NCBI GenBank assembly: GCA_964468205.1
Contig: CAYXVG010000008.1
Location: 62,001 to 126,000 of the forward strand
Reading direction: 5' to 3'
DNA length: 64,000 nucleotides
Source of the DNA: CAWELS01 sp964468205
GTDB taxonomy: Bacteria; Acidobacteriota; Terriglobia; Bryobacterales; Bryobacteraceae
The translations under genes and the position numbers were made by a program. Of the stretch, positions 50,008 through 58,851 are shown piece by piece (the first letter of the stretch is position 1; every line of letters starts with the position of its first letter). The notes below the pieces were generated by a model, which made no database searches, had not been told where the DNA came from, and saw only the letters and a program-made list of their open reading frames with translations.

Positions 50008-51159
50008 ATGATACGGTTTGGGCGACGGGAATTCCTGGCCGGTGTGGGTACTTCGCGGTTCGCTTTCTCAAAGCCGTCCGCTCCGGCGGCGCCGGTCGCC
50101 CTCGCCAGTCATCCCAGATATGACGAGGATGTGGTTCCCACTTTGGCCCGGATGTTCGACCAGTTGGGCGGACTGGGCCGGCTGGTGCAGGGTAAGACAG
50201 TGGCGATCAAGCTAAACCTGGGCGGGCCGGCCGACCGTAGGCTTGGACATCTGCCAAATGAGCGCACCAATTGGGTTCACCCTCGGGTGATCGGCGCCAC
50301 GCTCCATCTGTTGGACCGGGCCGGCGCCCGCCGCATTCGTTTGCTGGAAGGCTCGCGTTTCACGGCTGATCCGTTGACCGAACACATGTTGGCGGCCGGC
50401 TGGTCGCCGATGGACTTTTTGCGGGCCGCGCGGAGAGTCGAGTTTGAAAATACCAACACCCTCGGCAGCGGTAACAAGTACGTGCGGCTTCCCGTTCCAG
50501 GGCAGGCCTACATGTACCAGGCGTATGAGCTGAATCACTCTTACGCGGACTGCGACGTTTTCGTCTCGCTCGCCAAGCTCAAAGAGCACACCACGACCGG
50601 GATCACCCTGTCGATGAAGAACTGCTTCGGCATAACGCCGACTTCGATCTACGGTGAAAACGCCGGCAAGGACGATCCCAATGAAGACCCCCAAGGCGGC
50701 CGCGGCAGCACAATGCACTCCGGACAGCGCCAGCCCTCCAGGTGCGCGCCGTCGGAACTTGACCCGGATTCGCCTCGTGATCCTTCGTATCGGGTGCCAC
50801 GGGTAATCGTCGATCTGGTAGCCGCCCGGCCGGTGGACCTCGCGATCATCGACGGCATCGAGAGCATGGGCGGCGGCGAGGCCGTTTTCCGCGGCAACGT
50901 ATTTCCAGTCCAAGCCGGCGTGCTGATCGCGGGAACAAACTGCGTGAATACAGACGCAGTGGCCGCGGCTGTCATGGGTTATGATCCGCTCGCGGTGCGC
51001 GGGACGCCTCCCTTCGAAAGCTGCGACAGCACGCTGGAGTTGGCAGAGAAGCGGGGGTTAGGAACGCGCGACCTAGGGCGAATCGAAGTGCGAGGCGCGA
51101 GAATCGCCGCGGTGAAAGTCGATTTTCGCGCGCTCGGCGAGGCGGCCCGAAGCCGGTAA
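50008..51159 (+). CDS. DUF362-domain protein with Tat-like leader
   Basis: A 383-residue DUF362 protein. The N-terminus RFGRREFLAGVGTSRF resembles a Tat leader. The DUF362 core is visible in VAIKLNLGGP, WVHPRVIGATLHLLDRAGARRIRLLEGSR, DCDVFVSLAKLKEHTTTGITLSMKNCFGITP, LAIIDGIESMGGGEAVFRGNVFPVQAGVLIAGTNCVNTDAVAAAVMGYDP. The paired ferredoxin Cys clusters of some relatives are absent. Function unknown; a redox partner role is only suggested by the flavoproteins around it. AGGAG precedes the ATG at 50008. Confidence 0.85.
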   Translation: MIRFGRREFLAGVGTSRFAFSKPSAPAAPVALASHPRYDEDVVPTLARMFDQLGGLGRLVQGKTVAIKLNLGGPADRRLGHLPNERTNWVHPRVIGATLHLLDRAGARRIRLLEGSRFTADPLTEHMLAAGWSPMDFLRAARRVEFENTNTLGSGNKYVRLPVPGQAYMYQAYELNHSYADCDVFVSLAKLKEHTTTGITLSMKNCFGITPTSIYGENAGKDDPNEDPQGGRGSTMHSGQRQPSRCAPSELDPDSPRDPSYRVPRVIVDLVAARPVDLAIIDGIESMGGGEAVFRGNVFPVQAGVLIAGTNCVNTDAVAAAVMGYDPLAVRGTPPFESCDSTLELAEKRGLGTRDLGRIEVRGARIAAVKVDFRALGEAARSR

Positions 51160-51206
51160 TGCGGGCGTTCGCCGCCAGCCGGAACGATTCCGGCGGAGAG
51201 GAAGAA

Positions 51207-53021
51207 ATGAGACGAAGAATCATCACGCTGGCGGGTTTGCTGCTGGCAGGCGTATTTGCCGCTCTCGGACAGACAGTCCTTGTGGAAGCGGAGGGCTTCG
51301 AGTGGACCGGCGGATGGGTCACTGATCAGCAGTTCATGGACCAGATGGGCTCGCCATACTTGCTGGCCCACGGCCTGGGCAAGCCCGTCGCGGACGCTAA
51401 AACGGAAATTCAGCTCCCAAAGGCTGGTACATACCGAGTTTGGGTCCGCACGCGGGATTGGGTGGCGCCCTGGAAGGCGCCAGGCGCACCCGGACGCTTC
51501 CAGGTCTTGATTGACGAGAAGCCTCTCAACACTGTGTTCGGGACGGAAGGAGCCGCCTGGCATTGGGAGGACGGCGGCACGGTGAACCTCTCCAGGACCA
51601 AGGTCTCGCTCGTTCTTCGCGACCTCACGGGTTTCGACGGCCGCTGCGACGCGATCCTGTTCGCTGCCGATGCTGGCTGGAACCCGCCGGATGGAGGCGA
51701 GGAATTGGCTTCGTTTCGCCGCGGAGCGCTGGGTTTGTCCGACAAGCCGGTGGACGGCGGCGAGTACGACTTGGTTGTCGTCGGAGGTGGAATGGCCGGG
51801 ATTACATCGGCGGTTTCGGCGGCCCGCCTCGGGCTGCGCGTCGCGCTGATCCAGAACCGCCCCGTTCTCGGAGGGAACAACAGCTCGGAGGTCCGCGTGC
51901 ATCTCGGCGGGAACATCAGGCAGGAGCCCTACCCCGCGCTCGGAGGAGTGGTCGCGGAACTGGACTCGGGAGGGCACGGAAACGCCCGGCCGGCCGCTGC
52001 CTATGACGACGAGCGCAAGTTGGCCGTGGTCCGCGGTGAAGAGAACCTCGAACTGTTCCTGAGCACACACGCGACAAAAGTGGAGACCGAGGGTTCGCGC
52101 ATTGCCTCGGTTACCGCCGTCGACATACCCACCGGACGTGAGTTGCGCTTCCGGGCTCCGCTTTTCGTGGACTGTACCGGAGACGGCACGATCGGCTACT
52201 TGGCGGGAGCGGATTTCCGCGTGGGCCGCGAGGCAAGGAGCGAAACCGGCGAGAGCCTGGCGCCGGAAGAGGCGGACAAGATGGTGATGGGCGCATCCGT
52301 AATGTGGTATGCCGCGGAGCAACCCGATCCGATTCCCTTCCCCGAGATCTCGTGGGGCCTTCCGATTACCGAGGAGACCGCGGCGCACCTCACCCGGGGC
52401 GACTGGAACTGGGAAACCGGCATGAATCGGGACCAGATCGAGGAAGCCGAGTTCATCCGGGACCAAGGACTGCGGGCGGCTTACAGCAACTGGTCGTTCC
52501 TGAAGAACAGGAGCAAACGCCGCTCGGAATATGAAAAGCAAGCCCTCGCGTGGGTCGCGTACATCGCGGGGAAACGCGAGTCTCGCCGTCTCATGGGTGA
52601 CGTGATCCTACAGGAGCAAGACATCCAGGAGCAGCGGACGTTTCCTGACGCGGCGGTCACCGCTACATGGTCTATCGACCTGCACTACCCGCAACCGGAC
52701 AACGCCGAGGCCTACGGAGAGGCGGCGTTCCGTTCATACGCGGTGCACACGAAAAAGAGACCCTACACGATCCCCTATCGCTGCCTCTATTCCCGCAATA
52801 TCGAGAACCTCTTCATGGCCGGGCGTAACATCAGCGTCACTCACGTGGCGCTGGGCACGGTCCGCGTCATGCGAACAACCGGAATGATGGGTGAAGTCGT
52901 TGGCATGGCGGCGTCCATCTGCAAGAAGCACAACACCTTCCCGCGAGCTGTCTACGAGGACCACCTTGCCGAGTTGAAAGAACTCATGCGGAAGGGCGTG
53001 GGTAAGGAAAGCACGCAATGA
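51207..53021 (+). CDS. Secreted FAD-dependent oxidoreductase with N-terminal carbohydrate-binding-like domain
   Basis: A 604-residue protein with a signal peptide (IITLAGLLLAGVFAALGQ). Residues about 22-165 are a beta-sandwich with the look of a carbohydrate-binding module (VLVEAEGFEWTGGW...GTYRVWVRTRDWV...GRFQVLIDEKPL). The FAD domain begins YDLVVVGGGMAGITSAVSAARLG, then VLGGNNSSEVRVHLGG, FVDCTGDGTIGYLAGADFRVGREARSE, and YRCLYSRNIENLFMAGRNISVTHVALGTVRVMRTTGM. The ATG at 51207 (after GAGAGGAA) is preferred to one at 51159. It overlaps the GH16 gene by four bases. Confidence 0.86.
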   Translation: MRRRIITLAGLLLAGVFAALGQTVLVEAEGFEWTGGWVTDQQFMDQMGSPYLLAHGLGKPVADAKTEIQLPKAGTYRVWVRTRDWVAPWKAPGAPGRFQVLIDEKPLNTVFGTEGAAWHWEDGGTVNLSRTKVSLVLRDLTGFDGRCDAILFAADAGWNPPDGGEELASFRRGALGLSDKPVDGGEYDLVVVGGGMAGITSAVSAARLGLRVALIQNRPVLGGNNSSEVRVHLGGNIRQEPYPALGGVVAELDSGGHGNARPAAAYDDERKLAVVRGEENLELFLSTHATKVETEGSRIASVTAVDIPTGRELRFRAPLFVDCTGDGTIGYLAGADFRVGREARSETGESLAPEEADKMVMGASVMWYAAEQPDPIPFPEISWGLPITEETAAHLTRGDWNWETGMNRDQIEEAEFIRDQGLRAAYSNWSFLKNRSKRRSEYEKQALAWVAYIAGKRESRRLMGDVILQEQDIQEQRTFPDAAVTATWSIDLHYPQPDNAEAYGEAAFRSYAVHTKKRPYTIPYRCLYSRNIENLFMAGRNISVTHVALGTVRVMRTTGMMGEVVGMAASICKKHNTFPRAVYEDHLAELKELMRKGVGKESTQ

Positions 53022-55117
53022 AATCAACGTTCGCGAACGCAGCGGCCGCAGTGGCAATGATGGCGATCACAGGGGCGGCCTTGGCCGCCCCGCCCGAGCA
53101 TTCGCAATGGCGGCTCACCTTCGCCGACGAATTCGACGGGGGTGAATTGGACATGCGTCGATGGGAGGTGGAATCCGGTTCTCCCACCCACATCCTCTCC
53201 AGCCGCTGGCCGGAGAACATCGAGGCCGGAAACGGGGTCTGCCGTCTTGTTACGCACAAGGAGAATCGCGGCGGGAAGGAATGGACGACAGCCCACATGT
53301 GGACGCGGACATTCCGCCAAAAGTACGGCTATTTCGAAGCCCGCTACCGTTACGGAAAAGCGCCTGGCCTGAACAACGCCTTCTGGCTGATGACCCGCGC
53401 GACCGACGAGCAGGCGGGCGTCTACGGCATGAAGGGCTACCTCCGGAAATTCGAGATCGACATCAACGAAGGCCACTATCCCGGCAAGGTGAACATGAAT
53501 ATTCACAACTGGGAGGGCGAACACTGGTCGAAACACGAACTCTGGACGAGTCCCGACGAGCTCAGCGCGGACTTCCACACTTACGGCCTGGAGTGGAACG
53601 ACAAGGAGTTGATCTGGTACGTCGATGGCGTCGAGCGCCGCCGCTTGCCTCACGATATCTGCCACATGGAAGTGCCGGTGATCTTCAGCACGGCCGTGCT
53701 GAAGTGGGCCGGCAGGATCACAGAAGCGCTCGACGGCTCGGCGATGGAGGTGGACTACGTCCGGGTCTATGAACGGACCGGGCCGAATCCATCCGCGCCC
53801 GACACCAGATCCGCCACCCTCGCCCGCTTGGCCGGTTCGACCCCGCCGCCGGGCTACGTGATGCGATGGTCAGACACCTTCGAAGGCGGGAAGGTGGACC
53901 TGGATACGTGGCGCTATCGCACCGGGACGAGGCATTTGTCGGCCAACCGCCCGGAGAACGTCTTCGTGGAAGGCGGAAAAGCGGTCATCGAGATGCGCAA
54001 GGAGCCATACGAGGGCAAGGAGTACACCGCGGGCGGGCTGATCACGAACCGGAAGTACCGCTACGGTTACTACGAAGCCCGCGCGAAGATGTTCGGCGCG
54101 GCGGGCTGGCATCAGTCGGTGTGGGCGATGGACGCGGACCCAGCCACACACGGACCGAAGTACACCGAGATCGACCACATCGAGTTTGACGGTGACGACC
54201 CTATCCGGGCGCACACCGGCGTGATTCTGGGGGACAAGGAGGGCGAGAGCATTCATCTCACCTGCTCACCCGGCCTGTACCGGCGCCCGCTCGGCTTCGA
54301 CGCCACCACCGGCTACCACACCTACGGCTTCGAGTGGACCGAGGAGAAGGTGCGCTTCTTCCTCGACGGCGAGCTGAACTGCGTGCTCGATTACCCGCAC
54401 ACGCGGCACCGACATGATCCGCTCAACTTCTGGCTTACCAGCGTCGCCGTGGTATACGGAATGGCCCCGGCCTTGGACGAGTCCGCGCTCCCGGGGCGCA
54501 TGTACATAGACTTCGCGGCCGTCTACGAGAAAGACCTGTACATCGATGACGGAGATCCGGGCTACAGCGAAAGCGGCGCCTGGACCGCGGCCGGAGGCGG
54601 TTTCTCGTTCTCCGGCGCCAGGGAATCCTGTACCGCCGCTTCATCGGCCTCATGGCGGCCGGAGTTCCTGGCACCGGACGAATACCAAGTGTTCCTGTAC
54701 CGCGTACCGCCGTCCGGCGCGGAGGGCGAGGCAGCCGTGACGATTGACGCCGCCGGCGGATCCGCGAAGAGGACGGTGCGTTTCACGAAGGAGCCCGCCG
54801 CGTGGGTTGACCTCGGAACATACCAATTCGTGGCCGGGCCGAGCGGCAGCGTCACCATTGCGACAGCCAGCGGGTGCGTGGCCGCCGACATGGTGAAGTT
54901 TGTCCGAAAACGGCCGGCGAGATCAGCGGCCGGGCGCTTTCCGGTCCTATTAAAGAACTACCAGGCCCCTTGGTCCGGCGATTTCGAGCGCTACTCTCTC
55001 GACACTATGGCATGGGGGCGCCACGGCCTCCGCCTGAATTCGCTCGCCGGACTACCCGAAATCAGCACCGCGGAGACGGATCGGCGCCTTGCCGCGCCCG
55101 AGAGGAAGTCGAAATGA
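53018..55117 (+). CDS. Double-GH16 secreted glycoside hydrolase with C-terminal golvesin/xanthan-lyase-like domain
   Basis: A 699-residue protein with a signal peptide and two full GH16 jelly-roll domains. Domain 1 (about 28-252) has E146-I-D148-I-N-E151 (KFEIDINEG); domain 2 (about 280-505) has E384-I-D386-H-I-E389 (TEIDHIEFDG). Both keep the nucleophile, assisting Asp and acid/base. Each also has the FEARYRYGKAPG/YEARAKMFGAAG strand pair. Residues about 507-635 form a beta-sandwich like golvesin/xanthan-lyase C-domains (YIDDGDPGYSESGAW...AADMVKFVRK). GH16 enzymes cut beta-glucans or sulfated galactans; the substrate is unknown, but flanking sulfatases favour the latter. ATGA overlaps link it to the genes on both sides. 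Confidence 0.9.
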   Translation: MKSTFANAAAAVAMMAITGAALAAPPEHSQWRLTFADEFDGGELDMRRWEVESGSPTHILSSRWPENIEAGNGVCRLVTHKENRGGKEWTTAHMWTRTFRQKYGYFEARYRYGKAPGLNNAFWLMTRATDEQAGVYGMKGYLRKFEIDINEGHYPGKVNMNIHNWEGEHWSKHELWTSPDELSADFHTYGLEWNDKELIWYVDGVERRRLPHDICHMEVPVIFSTAVLKWAGRITEALDGSAMEVDYVRVYERTGPNPSAPDTRSATLARLAGSTPPPGYVMRWSDTFEGGKVDLDTWRYRTGTRHLSANRPENVFVEGGKAVIEMRKEPYEGKEYTAGGLITNRKYRYGYYEARAKMFGAAGWHQSVWAMDADPATHGPKYTEIDHIEFDGDDPIRAHTGVILGDKEGESIHLTCSPGLYRRPLGFDATTGYHTYGFEWTEEKVRFFLDGELNCVLDYPHTRHRHDPLNFWLTSVAVVYGMAPALDESALPGRMYIDFAAVYEKDLYIDDGDPGYSESGAWTAAGGGFSFSGARESCTAASSASWRPEFLAPDEYQVFLYRVPPSGAEGEAAVTIDAAGGSAKRTVRFTKEPAAWVDLGTYQFVAGPSGSVTIATASGCVAADMVKFVRKRPARSAAGRFPVLLKNYQAPWSGDFERYSLDTMAWGRHGLRLNSLAGLPEISTAETDRRLAAPERKSK

Positions 55118-56229
55118 ATCGCTTGAGGCGCAGAGAGGCGCTCGCCATTGTAGGCCTCGGTTTCTGGGCCTGCCAGGAAGAGACGCCAGAAGATCCGGCC
55201 CCGGCGGTTCAGCCGGAATCGCTCGACCTCCAGTCCTGGATTCGGCCCGTACCGCCGACGGCGGTGCTTCGCGAAGAGGCCTACTTCGTCTGGGGAGGCA
55301 GCGTCGTCCGGGCCGGAGACGGCCGCTATCACATGTTCTACAGCCGCTGGCGGAAAGAGCACGGATTCAACGCTTGGGTGACACACAGCGAAGTCGCCCG
55401 CGCCGTCTCCGATTCCCCCATCGGTCCCTTTAAGCACGTCGACGTAGCCCTCCCCGAGCGTGGTCCCAAGCACTGGGACGGCCACTGCACTCATAACCCC
55501 ACCGCCTACCGTTTCGGCGACAAGTACTACCTCTACTACACCGGCAACTACGGTGACCGCCAGCCAACCGAGGGACTCAATTGGAGCCATCGCAACCACC
55601 AGCGCATCGGCGTGGCCGTGGCGGAGCGCCCGGAAGGTCCGTGGCGGCGCTTCGATCAGCCGGTGATCGACATCAGCCGGGACAAGGACGCGCCTGATTC
55701 GCTGATGACCGCCAATCCAGCGGCAACGCAGCGTCCCGACGGCAGCATTCTGCTGGTCTACAAGTGTGTCAGCCAATATCGCCCGCTGCCGTTCGGAGGT
55801 CCTGTCGTGCACCTGGCAGCGTCAGCGCCCGCCGCTACCGGCCCATTCACGAAGAACCTGAAGCCGGTCTTCATCGCCGCGGGAGACGATTTTCCCGCCG
55901 AGGATCCCTTCATCTGGTATGACGGCGCGCGCGAGCGGTATTTCGCCGTGGTCAAGGATCAGAAGGGCGCCTTCAGCGGAGTGGGACGAGCCCTGGTCCT
56001 GTTCGAGTCCGAGGCGGGCTTCGACTGGCGAATCGCAGAGCACCCGTTGGTTTCGGAATTGGAGATACTCTGGGCCGATACCGGAACAGAAGCCGTGCAT
56101 CGCCTGGAACGGCCTCAATTACTCTTTGAAAACGGAGACCCGGCCATGCTCTACTGCGCCGTCATGAAAGACGGGGGCGAAACCTATAACGTCCATATTC
56201 CGTTGCGGCGGCCGGGGACCTCGGAGTAG
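55114..56229 (+). CDS. Secreted GH43/GH117-like beta-propeller glycosidase
   Basis: A 371-residue protein with a Tat/lipoprotein-like leader (RRREALAIVGLGFWAC). The sequence has the repeated blade pattern of five-bladed propeller hydrolases: YFVWGGSVVRAGDGRYHMFYSRW, HNPTAYRFGDKYYLYYTGNYG, MTANPAATQRPDGSILLVYKC, FPAEDPFIWYDGARERYFAVVKD and RPQLLFENGDPAMLYCAV. Acidic residues in EDPF and DGHCTHNP are candidate catalytic residues. It resembles GH43 and GH117 families; GH117 acts on anhydro-galactose ends of agar, which would fit a galactan locus but is not proven. It starts at 55114, overlapping the GH16 stop. Confidence 0.78.
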   Translation: MNRLRRREALAIVGLGFWACQEETPEDPAPAVQPESLDLQSWIRPVPPTAVLREEAYFVWGGSVVRAGDGRYHMFYSRWRKEHGFNAWVTHSEVARAVSDSPIGPFKHVDVALPERGPKHWDGHCTHNPTAYRFGDKYYLYYTGNYGDRQPTEGLNWSHRNHQRIGVAVAERPEGPWRRFDQPVIDISRDKDAPDSLMTANPAATQRPDGSILLVYKCVSQYRPLPFGGPVVHLAASAPAATGPFTKNLKPVFIAAGDDFPAEDPFIWYDGARERYFAVVKDQKGAFSGVGRALVLFESEAGFDWRIAEHPLVSELEILWADTGTEAVHRLERPQLLFENGDPAMLYCAVMKDGGETYNVHIPLRRPGTSE

Positions 56230-56234
56230 CCGGC

Positions 56235-57827
56235 ATGCTACGAATGAAGATCTCGGCCTCACCCCCAAAAGCGTCCCGTTGGGTCCGGTTGCCGCGAAGC
56301 GTTGGGTGCGCGGTTCTGGCCGTCTGCGCTCTCTTCGGCGCGCCCGCCTGCTCAAACCCTGGACAGAATCGCAGTTTCGCAGAAAAGCCAAACATAGTCG
56401 TCTTCATAACCGACGACGAGAGCCGGCTCGAGCGAAGCGCATACGGGTGGTCGAAGCTGCCCACACCTCACTTCGACCGCGTCGCGAAAGAGGGCATTCT
56501 TTTCACTCACGGATACACCTCCGCACCCTCCTGCGCCCCCTCCCGCGCGTCACTCCTCACCGGACGGAATTTCTGGGAACTCGAGCAAGGAGCATTCATT
56601 CAGGCTTGGCTCCCGAAAAAATTCCCCGTTGCGCCCGATCTGCTCGCAGAGGCCGGATATCACACCGGGCACACCGGCAAAGGCTGGGGACCCGGTGTAT
56701 ATCCTGACGGCGCCCACGGCCCCAGCTCGGCGGGCCCGCCATACAACCGCCTGCGGGTTGCAGACCCCCAGAAACACATCAGCCCGATCGACTACCCGGC
56801 CAACTTCACTGAGTTCCTGGATGCCCGGGAAGAGAATCAACCCTTCTTCTTCTGGGTCGGCGTCACCGAGCCCCACGGCCCGTGGGCCGATGACAACCAC
56901 CAGAAGCTCGCTGAAAGACATGGTGTTTTTCTCGACGACATCTCCGTGCCCGGCTTCGTGCCCGACACGCCCGCCATCCGCCGCCATCGCGCGAATGAGG
57001 CCTACGAGATCTGTTATGCCGACGAGCAACTGGGAAGGATTCTGGACATCCTCGAGCAGCACGGCGAGTTGGAGAACACGCTACTGATTGTAACCGGCGA
57101 TAACGGCTCGGCATCTGTGCTTCGTTCCAAGGCGACGCTTTACGACTGGGGGGTCCATGTACCCCTCGCCATAATGTGGCCGGCCCGCGTCACTGGTGGA
57201 CGCACAGTGGACGACTTCGTCAAGTTCCCCGACCTCACTCCCACTATGCTCGAAGCGGCGGAGATAGCCGTTCCCGCCGGAATGAGCGGCCGAAGCATCC
57301 TCAAGTTACTGCTCTCCGGGAATTCGGGTCAAGTAGATCCGAGCCGGGACTGGGTCGCCACCGGGCTCGAATGGCATGGCGAGTTCGACCCGCTGAACCG
57401 GGCCGGCCGCATGATTCGTGACAAACGCTACGAATACATCGTCAACTACGGAAATCCGCCGGTGATCGAGCTTGACCCGGCGCAACGGCGGCCCGGCTCC
57501 GAGTTCGAGAGGTCCGCTGAGACTGCTAATCTGAATGCCCTCCTTGCGAGCCACCCCGATCACCCAAGGGTGAAACCGTTCGTTCCGCTCCTTGCTTCTC
57601 CACCAACTCCCGAGGAACTCTACGACCTCGAGAAAGACCCCTGGCAAACCAGGAATCTGATTGAGAACCCGGAATACGTCCGGGTAAAGGAACAGCTCAA
57701 GGCAAAACTCAAAGCCTACCAACTCGAGACGAACGACCCGCGCGTAACGGGCGAGATGCGGATCTTCGAAGAGACCCGCCAGTTCGTACAGGATCGCAAG
57801 CGAGCGGGCTACCCAAGACAGCCGTGA
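56235..57827 (+). CDS. Sulfatase lipoprotein (formylglycine-dependent)
   Basis: A 530-residue type-I sulfatase with a lipobox-like GAPAC at Cys39. Metal and active-site elements: IVVFITDDESRLERSAYG, Cys100 in PSCAPSRASLLTGR, HTGKGWGPGVYPDG, FFFWVGVTEPHGPW and IVTGDNGSASVLRSKATLYDWGVHVPLA. It removes sulfate esters from a sugar in the periplasm. It lies five bases after the GH43/117-like gene, so it is in the same operon. It differs strongly from the other two sulfatases. Confidence 0.92.
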   Translation: MLRMKISASPPKASRWVRLPRSVGCAVLAVCALFGAPACSNPGQNRSFAEKPNIVVFITDDESRLERSAYGWSKLPTPHFDRVAKEGILFTHGYTSAPSCAPSRASLLTGRNFWELEQGAFIQAWLPKKFPVAPDLLAEAGYHTGHTGKGWGPGVYPDGAHGPSSAGPPYNRLRVADPQKHISPIDYPANFTEFLDAREENQPFFFWVGVTEPHGPWADDNHQKLAERHGVFLDDISVPGFVPDTPAIRRHRANEAYEICYADEQLGRILDILEQHGELENTLLIVTGDNGSASVLRSKATLYDWGVHVPLAIMWPARVTGGRTVDDFVKFPDLTPTMLEAAEIAVPAGMSGRSILKLLLSGNSGQVDPSRDWVATGLEWHGEFDPLNRAGRMIRDKRYEYIVNYGNPPVIELDPAQRRPGSEFERSAETANLNALLASHPDHPRVKPFVPLLASPPTPEELYDLEKDPWQTRNLIENPEYVRVKEQLKAKLKAYQLETNDPRVTGEMRIFEETRQFVQDRKRAGYPRQP

Positions 57828-57834
57828 CAAGACT

Positions 57835-58686
57835 TCAGTCCTCGACCAGCAAACGGACAATCTCTTCCAGCCAGCCGCTCTCCCAGTGATGTTCCCGCTC
57901 CGGCCCGTCGAGATAGATGTGAGGAACCTGCAATCGCAGAAGCTGTTCATGGATGGCCGCGTGATGGACCCGGAAGTTGCCGTATCCGGCGAGCACCAGC
58001 CGCGGTGAATCTCGCAACTGTTCCGCCACGCGTTCGAGCAGCGCGCTGATCCGGTAGCGCTCAAAGTTCTCCTGCGTTCCGAAAACGGGCCCCATCCCAA
58101 ATCGGTCAGGTCGGCGCTGGTCGAGCGGTGCGTCCCAGGCCGCCGCGCGGTCGAATACCTCCGGGTGGCGAAGCAGCAACGACCATGCGCCCCAGCCTGA
58201 CTTGCTGAAACCGAGGAGAAGTCGCGATTCGCGCCCGCCCACCGTGGGATAGGTCCGATCAACGAAAGGCGCCACCTCGTTGAGAAAGTAGCTCTCTTGC
58301 CGCAATCTCCCATCGGTTGGGTGATCGGCGTACCAGGGCAGGTCTGAGAACGTTGGCGCGACGCAGATCAGGCGATAGCGGTCGTGCAGTCCCTGCTGGC
58401 GAATCTCCTCCAAGCCATCGCCCCAGCGCCTTCCGTCCCGCGGTTCCACCGGTAGGACGTACAGCACGCGAAACCGTTCTTCCGGCGACCGGTCACCCGG
58501 CAGCAAAACTCGAATTTTGGTCTCACCGCGCTGTAACGGACTCACCGCCCGGTGAACGAGCACCTCGTTGGACCGCTCCAGCGGCTTGCGAAATGTACTG
58601 TTGATCTCCTGGGCACACACGAAAGCCGGGCTGAGAAACCCGGCCAGCAAGAACCCGACGCTCCATCGGCTGGTATTGAGAAACAA
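57835..58686 (-). CDS. Secreted alpha/beta-hydrolase esterase
   Basis: A 283-residue esterase with a signal peptide (WSVGFLLAGFLSPAFVCAQ). The nucleophile elbow G-x-S-x-G is GFSKSGWGAWSLL; catalytic His is probably in PEREHHWESGWL, and an acidic residue near LAGYGNF completes the triad. It is related to the Esterase D/enterochelin-esterase group. A role in removing acetyl or other acyl groups from the polysaccharide is inferred from its position between two sulfatases. It is convergent with the sulfatase at 56235 and its start faces the promoter at 58726. Confidence 0.78.
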   Translation of the reverse strand: MFLNTSRWSVGFLLAGFLSPAFVCAQEINSTFRKPLERSNEVLVHRAVSPLQRGETKIRVLLPGDRSPEERFRVLYVLPVEPRDGRRWGDGLEEIRQQGLHDRYRLICVAPTFSDLPWYADHPTDGRLRQESYFLNEVAPFVDRTYPTVGGRESRLLLGFSKSGWGAWSLLLRHPEVFDRAAAWDAPLDQRRPDRFGMGPVFGTQENFERYRISALLERVAEQLRDSPRLVLAGYGNFRVHHAAIHEQLLRLQVPHIYLDGPEREHHWESGWLEEIVRLLVED

Positions 58687-58725
58687 GATGGTTAGCCGCT
58701 TCCCTTCTTTCTCCCTGAACTATTC

Positions 58726-58756
58726 TTGATACTATCTAGAATTTTAGATCTATAAT
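58726..58756 (+). promoter_or_regulatory. Promoter and putative GntR operator of the third sulfatase gene
   Basis: TTGATA (58726-58731) and TATAAT (58751-58756) are 19 bases apart. The palindrome ATCTAGAATTTTAGAT (58734-58749, 7 of 8 pairs) fills the spacer. It is a more degenerate copy of the TCTGAAA-TTTCAGA motif. Confidence 0.5.
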
Positions 58757-58851
58757 CTTACTACTCTGTGCACGGTGTCCGGCGCACCCGTTGGACTGCG
58801 GCCATCGTGGAAACCGGTTCGCCGCGCAGGATAGAAGGGAAAAGAGGTGAA

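Noticed and set aside
50979..52541. A 520-codon minus-strand frame opposite the DUF362 and FAD oxidoreductase genes.
   Set aside because: Covers parts of two real genes on the other strand and shows no family motif.
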